Shown here: in pieces, positions 22,471-26,994 of the stretch
How positions within the stretch are numbered: position 1 is the first letter of the stretch
Layout of the letters: every line of letters begins with the position of its first letter
Source: Sulfurivirga caldicuralii
GTDB taxonomy: Bacteria > Pseudomonadota > Gammaproteobacteria > Thiomicrospirales > Thiomicrospiraceae
Reading direction: 5' to 3'
Length of the DNA: 26,994 nucleotides
Assembly (NCBI GenBank): GCA_015661715.1
Contig: DQVN01000105.1
Span: 1-26,994 of the forward strand
Notes under the pieces: generated by a model
Told to the model about the DNA's origin: nothing
Database searches by the model: none
What the model saw: only the letters and a program-made list of their open reading frames with translations
Translations under genes and position numbers: made by a program

Positions 22471-23859
22471 ATGTTGCGATGGGTCAATGCCGTCAAATCG
22501 CTTTTCAACCGTCCGCACCCTTCTGCTAAAGAACCTGTCCGCATTCCCCGCAGTGGGCACAATATCTCACGCAAGTTTATCGATAAGCGCGCCCTGGATG
22601 TGCTCTATGCGCTCAAACGCGCAGGGTATGAGGCCTATCTGGTGGGGGGCGGTGTGCGCGATCTGCTGTTAGGGCTGGAGCCGAAGGATTTTGATGTGGT
22701 GACCAATGCCCATCCGGAAGCGGTTAAACAGGTGTTTGGGCGTAAAAGCCGCATTATTGGCCGCCGTTTCCGGCTGGTACATGTCTATTTCGGGCGCCAT
22801 CATTTTGTCGAGGTGGCCACCTTCCGCGGTGAAAGCCAGGGCGGTCAGCGCAAGACGGACGAGCGAGGGCGCATCCTATTCGATAATGTGTATGGCACCA
22901 TGGATGAGGATGTATGGCGGCGCGATTTTACCGTCAATGCCCTGTATTACAACATTCGCGACTTTTCCCTGATCGATTATGTGGGCGGCCTTGAAGACCT
23001 GAAACAGGGGCTATTGCGCCTGATCGGAGAGCCGGAAACCCGTTATCGAGAAGACCCGGTACGCCTGATTCGCGCGGTACGCTTTGCCGTCAAGTTGGGT
23101 TTTAAGATTGAGCCGAATACGGAAGCGCCCATCCAGCCTTTGGGCCATCTACTGCAGGAAGTGGCCCCGGCACGGCTGTTTGAAGAGGTGCTCAAGCTTT
23201 TTCACAACCGGCAGGCGGTGACGGTGTTTGAGAAATTGCGCCACTATAATCTGTTCCGCTATCTGTTCCCTCAGGTGGACGCCCTACTGGATGAGGATGC
23301 GCTGACCCGGGGCATGGTGCTGGCCGGATTGCACAGCACGCAGAAGCGCCTGCAGCAGGACAAAGGCGTGAACCCCGCCTTTTTGTTCGCCTTTATGCTT
23401 TGGGGGCCGCTGGTGCAGCGGATGCAGTACTATCTGTCCCAGGCCATGCAGCCGGCGCAGGCGCTGGCGGCAGCGGCGGATGATGTGATCGGCAGGCAGA
23501 TTCGCACAACCGCCATTCCCAAGCGGATTACCCAGCAGGTGCGGGATATCTGGCATCTGCAACTGCGGCTGGACAACCGCTATGGCGATCGAGCCGCTCG
23601 CCTGGCGGAGCACCCCCGTTTCCGCGCCGCCTACGACCTGTTGGGTTTGAGAGCCGAAGCCGGCGAACCGGTGCGTGCCCTGTTTGAGTGGTGGACAACC
23701 TATCAGGCCCTTTCACCGGTGGATCGGGTCGCGTTTGCCCTGGAGGTAGCCAAGCCGAAACGGCGGCGCAAGCGCCGTCGTCGTAACCGCAACCCCTACC
23801 GGCGCCGGGCTCGTTCAGCAGAAGCGGATATCGACCAGGGTAGCGAAGCCGGTGAGTGA
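22471..23859 (+). CDS. pcnB: Poly(A) polymerase I
   Basis: Adds 3' poly(A) tails that promote RNA decay. The 462-residue chain has the nucleotidyltransferase head domain with YLVGGGVRDLLLGLEPKDFDVVTNA (metal-binding Asp pair), then RRFRLVHV and RRDFTVNALYY, and the RNA-binding domain. The C-terminal tail is extremely basic (PKRRRKRRRRNRNPYRRRAR), as in E. coli PAP I and unlike CCA-adding enzymes. The frame is open 46 codons upstream, but the ATG at 22471 has CAGGAT nine bases ahead and starts the recognisable protein. folK starts inside its last codons, as is usual for pcnB-folK. Confidence 0.95.
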   Translation: MLRWVNAVKSLFNRPHPSAKEPVRIPRSGHNISRKFIDKRALDVLYALKRAGYEAYLVGGGVRDLLLGLEPKDFDVVTNAHPEAVKQVFGRKSRIIGRRFRLVHVYFGRHHFVEVATFRGESQGGQRKTDERGRILFDNVYGTMDEDVWRRDFTVNALYYNIRDFSLIDYVGGLEDLKQGLLRLIGEPETRYREDPVRLIRAVRFAVKLGFKIEPNTEAPIQPLGHLLQEVAPARLFEEVLKLFHNRQAVTVFEKLRHYNLFRYLFPQVDALLDEDALTRGMVLAGLHSTQKRLQQDKGVNPAFLFAFMLWGPLVQRMQYYLSQAMQPAQALAAAADDVIGRQIRTTAIPKRITQQVRDIWHLQLRLDNRYGDRAARLAEHPRFRAAYDLLGLRAEAGEPVRALFEWWTTYQALSPVDRVAFALEVAKPKRRRKRRRRNRNPYRRRARSAEADIDQGSEAGE

Positions 23860-24352
23860 AGCAGTATTGGCCGCCATTGGCTTAGGCAGCAATCTATCCA
23901 ATCCAGCCGAGCAGGTGCGCAAGGCCCTTCATGCGTTGGGCAGCGCCATAGCGCAAACCCGGCTGATCAAGGCATCCAGCCTGTATGTCTCCAAACCACA
24001 GGGCCCCGCGGATCAGCCGGATTATGTCAATGCCTGCGCTTTGGTGGAAACCCACCTATCCGCAGAACAGTTGCTGCAACAGTTGCAGCGGCTTGAGACT
24101 TTGCAAGGTAAGATTAAATATCGCCACTGGGGCGAGCGGGTCATTGATCTGGATCTGCTGCTCTATGGTGAGGCAGTGATTGACCTGCCCCATTTGCAGG
24201 TGCCGCATCCGTGGATGACGCGTCGGGATTTTGTGCTCAAGCCCCTGGCGGAAATTGCCCCGCATCTGACCATTCCAGGTGTAGGGCGGGTGATCGAGGC
24301 GCTGCAAGCATTGGATGAAACCTATCTATATGAAAATGAAAGGCCGTTATGA
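23852..24352 (+). CDS. folK: 2-amino-4-hydroxy-6-hydroxymethyldihydropteridine pyrophosphokinase
   Basis: Transfers pyrophosphate to 6-hydroxymethyl-7,8-dihydropterin in folate synthesis. The 166-residue protein has the HPPK hallmarks IGLGSNLSNP near the start, RHWGERVIDLDLLLYG with the metal-binding Asp pair, and HPWMTRRDFVLKPLAEIAP. The start is GTG, overlapping the end of pcnB by eight bases; no in-frame ATG is available before the GLGSN motif. The stop overlaps the panB start (ATGA). The operon pcnB-folK-panB-panC is conserved. Confidence 0.95.
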   Translation: MSEAVLAAIGLGSNLSNPAEQVRKALHALGSAIAQTRLIKASSLYVSKPQGPADQPDYVNACALVETHLSAEQLLQQLQRLETLQGKIKYRHWGERVIDLDLLLYGEAVIDLPHLQVPHPWMTRRDFVLKPLAEIAPHLTIPGVGRVIEALQALDETYLYENERPL

Positions 24353-25110
24353 CCATCACACTGAAAACCCTTGCCCAGTTTAAGCAACAGCAGGAAAAAA
24401 TCGCAGTCCTCACCGCCTATGATGCCGCCTTTGCCCACTGGTGCGCGCAGGCGGGCGTGGAAGTATTGCTGGTGGGCGACTCCCTGGGCATGGTGGTGCA
24501 GGGTCACTCCACCACCCTGCCGGTGACTTTAGAGCAGATGATCTATCACACGCAGATGGTCGTTCGCGGCGCCGGCGGGCGTAGTTGGGTGGTGGCGGAC
24601 ATGCCGTTTATGGCTGATGCCACGGTGGAGCAGGGATTGGCGGCCGCCCAGGGGTTAATTCAGGCCGGGGCCAATATGGTCAAGCTGGAAGGGGGCGAGC
24701 GGGTGCTGCCCCTGGTGACCCGGCTGGCACAACTGGGCGTACCGGTGTGTGGCCATCTGGGGCTGTTGCCGCAGCGGGTGCTCAAAGTCGGCTATCGCAG
24801 CACCGACCCGGCGGAGGCCTTGGTGGAGCAAGCCCAGGCGCTTTACCAGGCCGGCATTGACATGCTGGTGCTGGAATGCGTCCCAGAGACCGTAGCGCAG
24901 ACCATCAGCCGCATGCTGCCCATTCCGGTGATCGGCATCGGCAGCGGGCCGGATACGGATGGTCAGGTATTGGTGCTGTACGACATCCTGGGGCTGACAC
25001 CCGGGCACACGCCCAGCTTCAGCCGTAACTTCCTTGCCGGCTGTGACACCATTCAATGTGCCCTGCAAGCCTATGTGCAGGCAGTTAAAAGCGGGGCTTT
25101 TCCGCCATGA
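24349..25110 (+). CDS. panB: 3-methyl-2-oxobutanoate hydroxymethyltransferase
   Basis: First committed enzyme of pantothenate synthesis, forming ketopantoate from 2-oxoisovalerate and methylene-THF. The 253-residue TIM-barrel protein contains LTAYDAAFAHWC, VGDSLGMVVQGHSTTLPVT with the magnesium-binding Asp, VVADMPF, KLEGGE, GHLGLLPQ and LVLECVP with the catalytic Glu. Slightly shorter at the C-terminus than E. coli PanB but complete in motifs. It overlaps folK and panC by four bases at each end. Confidence 0.97.
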   Translation: MTITLKTLAQFKQQQEKIAVLTAYDAAFAHWCAQAGVEVLLVGDSLGMVVQGHSTTLPVTLEQMIYHTQMVVRGAGGRSWVVADMPFMADATVEQGLAAAQGLIQAGANMVKLEGGERVLPLVTRLAQLGVPVCGHLGLLPQRVLKVGYRSTDPAEALVEQAQALYQAGIDMLVLECVPETVAQTISRMLPIPVIGIGSGPDTDGQVLVLYDILGLTPGHTPSFSRNFLAGCDTIQCALQAYVQAVKSGAFPP

Positions 25111-25961
25111 ACATTATTGCTGCACCGGAGCTGATGCGTCAGCAGGTGCGCCAATGGCGCCAGGCGGGCCAATGCATCGGCTTTGTGCCCACCATGGGCA
25201 ACCTGCATGCGGGGCATTTGTCTTTGGTGGAGCGCGCCCGTGCTCAGGCGGATCGGGTCGTGGTCAGCATCTTTGTCAACCCACTGCAGTTTGGCCCCGG
25301 CGAGGACTACGAACGCTATCCACGCACCTTTTCGGCGGATATCGCCCAGCTCCAGGCGCTGGATGTGGATGCAGTATTTCATCCTCAAGTGGCCGATATG
25401 TATCCGCAATGGCCCCAGGGCACCCGGGTACAAGCCCATCCCGATCTGGCCAAATACTGGGAAGGGGCCCGGCGCCCCGGCCATTTTGACGGCGTGGTGA
25501 CCGTAGTGAGCAAACTGTTTCACATTGTCGAGCCGGATGTGGCGGTCTTTGGCCAAAAGGATTTTCAGCAACTGCGCCTGATCGAGGCCATGGTGGAAGA
25601 GCTGAATATGCCGGTGCGTATTGTGCGCGGCGCCATCGTCCGTGAAGCCGATGGGTTGGCCATGAGCTCACGCAATCAGTACTTGACCCCTGATCAACGG
25701 GCCGTAGCCCCTCAACTGTATGCCACCTTGCAATGGGCCAGACAGGCCCTGCTGGCGGGGCAGCGCGCCGATGCAGTGGGTAAAGCGGCAACGCAGCGGT
25801 TGCTGGACAAGGGATTCGATAGCGTGGATTATTTCGCCCTCACCGACCATAAAACCCTGCAGCCGGTGGATAAAGCCCATGATCAGAGTATCTTACTGGC
25901 CGCGGCCCGGCTAGGCGATACTCGACTGCTAGATAACCTGTTCGTAGGGGGGTCCCCCTGA
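25107..25961 (+). CDS. panC: Pantothenate synthetase
   Basis: Joins pantoate and beta-alanine with ATP to give pantothenate. The 284-residue protein shows FVPTMGNLHAGHLSLVERA (HIGH-like), VNPLQFGPGEDYERYPRT, VVTVVSKLF, VFGQKDFQQL and MSSRNQYL (KMSKS-like). It is the last gene of pcnB-folK-panB-panC. panD is not in this window, so beta-alanine supply is encoded elsewhere. The stop codon lies inside a GC palindrome/T-run element that may end the transcript. Confidence 0.97.
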   Translation: MNIIAAPELMRQQVRQWRQAGQCIGFVPTMGNLHAGHLSLVERARAQADRVVVSIFVNPLQFGPGEDYERYPRTFSADIAQLQALDVDAVFHPQVADMYPQWPQGTRVQAHPDLAKYWEGARRPGHFDGVVTVVSKLFHIVEPDVAVFGQKDFQQLRLIEAMVEELNMPVRIVRGAIVREADGLAMSSRNQYLTPDQRAVAPQLYATLQWARQALLAGQRADAVGKAATQRLLDKGFDSVDYFALTDHKTLQPVDKAHDQSILLAAARLGDTRLLDNLFVGGSP

Positions 25962-25986
25962 TTTTTTCACCGGCCGATTTTTGCCC
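25946..25986 (+). repeat. Short dispersed repeat copy B, terminator-like, overlapping the panC stop
   Basis: GGGGTCCCCC (25949-25958), TGATTTTTTCA, a GC-rich block and ATTTTTG follow each other in the same order as at 5701-5738 on the other strand. The panC stop TGA is inside the element. AGGGG and CCCCT can pair around a four-base loop and are followed by six T, as expected for an intrinsic terminator. Confidence 0.5.
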
Positions 25987-26098
25987 TGCTCAAACCACTC
26001 ATAGCCCTGGATTTTAGGGAAATTGGCAAAACCATATGGGAAAAGCCGTAAAGAAATAAAGAAAAAATGAATAGGGAAAAGAAATAAGCACATAGAGA

Positions 26099-26189
26099 TG
26101 GCGGTGGGGGTGGGATTCGAACCCACGGTGGGCTATCAACCCACGCCGGTTTTCAAGACCGGTGCTTTCAACCGCTCAGCCACCCCACC
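26099..26189 (-). tRNA. tRNA-Ser (anticodon UGA)
   Basis: The minus strand folds as a class II tRNA: acceptor GGTGGGG with CCCCACC, anticodon stem CCGGT/ACCGG with loop CTTGAAA giving anticodon TGA, a long variable arm (GTGGGTTGATAGCCCAC), and T-arm GTGGG-TTCGAAT-CCCAC. The 3' CCA is encoded. The long variable arm and TGA anticodon identify serine, reading UCA and related codons. Confidence 0.97.
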
Positions 26190-26205
26190 GCGAGGTGTGC
26201 AGCGT

Positions 26206-26233
26206 ATTATAGGACAAAAGCCAGCATTTTCAA
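26206..26233 (-). promoter_or_regulatory. Promoter of tRNA-Ser
   Basis: On the minus strand TTGAAA (26233-26228) and TATAAT (26211-26206) are separated by 16 bases, with the tRNA starting 17 bases downstream of the -10. It is back to back with the CRISPR promoter about 70 bases away. Confidence 0.75.
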
Positions 26234-26243
26234 GCGCGCGGGC

Positions 26244-26254
26244 GATACAGTATC
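26244..26254. promoter_or_regulatory. Palindrome between the tRNA-Ser and CRISPR promoters
   Basis: GATAC-A-GTATC is a perfect 11-base palindrome that extends to 17 bases with one mismatched pair (GGC on one side, ACC on the other). It lies upstream of both divergent promoters, where a regulator could affect either. No known operator is recognised. Confidence 0.35.
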
Positions 26255-26304
26255 ACCAAAGCCCATAGGGGCCAAAGCGAGCTCGCCTGCGCCGGATAAT
26301 TTTT

Positions 26305-26332
26305 TTCACCCCGCAGACAAAATGGGTATAAT
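26305..26332 (+). promoter_or_regulatory. Promoter of the CRISPR leader and array
   Basis: A perfect TATAAT at 26327-26332 has TTCACC (26305-26310) 16 bases upstream as a four-of-six -35, with a T-rich tract just before it. Transcription would start near 26339 and cross the whole leader before the first repeat at 26553. Confidence 0.65.
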
Positions 26333-26352
26333 GGACAGGACGCTGATGCGGA

Positions 26353-26380
26353 CAAGACCGGGCAGTTTTCGCCGGTTTTG
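26353..26380 (+). promoter_or_regulatory. Hairpin preceding boxA in the CRISPR leader (boxB-like position)
   Basis: CAAGACCGG (26353-26361) pairs with CCGGTTTTG (26372-26380), nine pairs with one G-U, around a 10-base loop. It starts about 14 bases after the expected transcript start and 13 bases before the boxA-like element, the same order (hairpin, then boxA) as in rRNA operon leaders. Confidence 0.55.
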
Positions 26381-26393
26381 TTGCCTCAGCGAA

Positions 26394-26406
26394 GGTTCTT
26401 TAACAA
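26394..26406 (+). promoter_or_regulatory. boxA-like antitermination element in the CRISPR leader
   Basis: GGTTCTTTAACAA is close to the E. coli rRNA boxA TGCTCTTTAACAA, differing in two positions near the 5' end. boxA binds NusB/NusE and protects long untranslated RNAs from Rho. boxA elements upstream of CRISPR arrays have been reported in other bacteria. Confidence 0.65.
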
Positions 26407-26552
26407 ATAGATGATTATCTATGATTTGGGAGCCTTTTATAGGGCCACCCTGTTTTTTAGGGGGCTCAACTGGAAAAACAGGGTCTAGAAAATAACTTAG
26501 GTTATGCGCCTAAGCTATTGAAAGTGCTGAGGAATTGGAGTTATCCACAGCC

Positions 26553-26866
26553 CTTTGACACCTAACCTCGCATATAGAGGGTTAAGACCCATCAAGCTCG
26601 ACTTCAAACTTCACAAGCAGTCTTTGACACCTAACCTCGCATATAGAGGGTTAAGACTAAACCCGAACGGAACCGTCGGGAAGGATATCGCCTTTGACAC
26701 CTAACCTCGCATATAGAGGATTAAGACATAGCTTCCAGAGCAGTATCTAAGTCATTAGCTACCTTTGACACCTAACCTCGCATATAGAGGGTTAAGACTA
26801 GTAGGCGTAGCGCCCCCCACAGTACTCGGGACTTTGACACCTAACCTCGCAGATAGAGGATAAGAC
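26553..26866 (+). CRISPR. Orphan CRISPR array: five repeats, four spacers
   Basis: Repeats are at 26553-26588, 26622-26657, 26692-26727, 26763-26798 and 26832-26866. Repeats 1, 2 and 4 are identical 36-mers starting CTTTGACACCTAACC and ending GGGTTAAGAC. Repeat 3 has one G-to-A change; repeat 5 is degenerate (35 bases, T-to-G in the loop and a changed, shortened 3' part). Spacers are 33, 34, 35 and 33 bases and unrelated to each other. The degenerate repeat on the right, the promoter and boxA on the left and the terminator on the right all indicate rightward transcription with the leader at the left. The repeat folds as TAACCTC paired with GAGGGTTA with one bulged G. No cas gene is in the window, and I cannot assign the type. 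Confidence 0.95.
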
Positions 26867-26870
26867 GATC

Positions 26871-26897
26871 GCCCAGCCGTTTTGGCTGGGCTTTTTT
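26871..26897 (+). terminator. Intrinsic terminator after the CRISPR array
   Basis: GCCCAGCC (26871-26878) and GGCTGGGC (26884-26891) pair perfectly around GTTTT and are followed by six T. It begins four bases after the last repeat, so it would end the pre-crRNA. Confidence 0.9.
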
Positions 26898-26916
26898 GTT
26901 TGTATGGGTGGGATAT

Positions 26917-26939
26917 AAAAAAGGCGCCCGCAGGCGCCT
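26917..26939 (-). terminator. Intrinsic terminator of the minus-strand gene at the right edge
   Basis: Read on the minus strand, AGGCGCC-TGCG-GGCGCC is followed by six T. It lies about 23 bases beyond the stop codon of the frame entering from the right edge. Confidence 0.85.
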
Positions 26940-26961
26940 GGTTAAGGAAGGGTGAGGGGGT

Positions 26962-26994
26962 TTACTGATTGAGCTGTTCTACCGCCTCGAGGAT
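26962..26994 (-). CDS. 3' end of an unidentified minus-strand gene
   Basis: From the right edge the minus strand reads ILEAVEQLNQ then TAA at 26964-26962, followed shortly by a strong terminator. Ten codons are too few to identify the product. Another minus frame is open a little further, so the frame choice rests on the terminator spacing. Confidence 0.4.
   Translation of the reverse strand: MLEAVEQLNQ

Noticed and set aside
26394..26420. Leader resembling those of type I-F arrays because of TTCTTTAACAA
   Set aside because: Type I-F repeats are 28 bases with a different sequence; the motif is better explained as boxA, which is shared by several CRISPR types and rRNA operons.
26490..26520. 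Possible tracrRNA anti-repeat in the leader (TTATGCG shared with the repeat complement)
   Set aside because: Only about six to seven matching bases in a row, far short of a usable anti-repeat; no second stem and terminator layout follows.
26541..26549. Consensus DnaA box as evidence for a replication origin
   Set aside because: A single box with no cluster, no AT-rich unwinding element and no dnaA or parAB nearby; kept only as a note on the CRISPR leader.

Overview
The window reads as chromosome of a gammaproteobacterium. The gene clusters zapA / 6S RNA / 5-formyl-THF cyclo-ligase, ygfB-pepP-ubiH-ubiI, mltG-tmk-holB-tatD and pcnB-folK-panB-panC are arranged as in that class, and genes are packed with many 4-base ATGA overlaps. 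I cannot name the genus from sequence alone; an aerobic or microaerobic, non-enteric lineage is the most I would infer.

Layout. 1-5644 (+): the 3' part of pabC, then mltG, tmk, holB, tatD and a fused MsbA-type ABC exporter, in one tightly coupled run. 5739-8879 (-): a copper operon, with an OprC-type TonB receptor followed by a SCO/SenC protein and a PCu(A)C periplasmic copper chaperone; together they fit copper uptake and delivery to cytochrome oxidase. 9038-10564 (+): ilvA. 10534-11635 (-): zapA, 6S RNA and fau. 11677-16938 (+): ygfB, pepP, ubiH, ubiI and a potassium-channel-like protein, all overlapping or abutting. 16943-18270 (-): nnrS preceded by a tiny membrane protein. 18373-19986 (+): a SulP anion transporter. 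20115-20699 (-): a BrnT toxin gene broken by a one-base frameshift, with an intact Xre-type antitoxin. 20953-22428 (-): a small methyltransferase-like membrane protein and trpS. 22471-25961 (+): pcnB, folK, panB and panC (polyadenylation, folate, pantothenate). 26099-26189 (-): tRNA-Ser(UGA). 26553-26866: a five-repeat CRISPR array. The right edge holds the last codons of an unidentified minus-strand gene and its terminator.

The most unusual region is the last kilobase. The array has a complete transcription unit: a promoter with a perfect TATAAT, a strong hairpin, a boxA-like element (together resembling the antitermination leader of rRNA operons), an additional structured leader of about 145 bases, five 35-36 bp repeats with four 33-35 bp spacers, and an intrinsic terminator directly after the last, degenerate repeat. 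No cas gene is visible in the window, so the array is an orphan locally and its type is unassigned.

Stretches without genes: 5645-5738 and 25946-25986 share a short GC-palindrome/T-run repeat at gene 3' ends; 8880-9037 is the divergent oprC/ilvA spacer, in which I see no convincing promoter; 20700-20952 holds a small palindrome upstream of the toxin gene and otherwise nothing clear; 25987-26098 is A-rich with nothing recognisable; 26190-26552 holds the tRNA promoter and the CRISPR leader.
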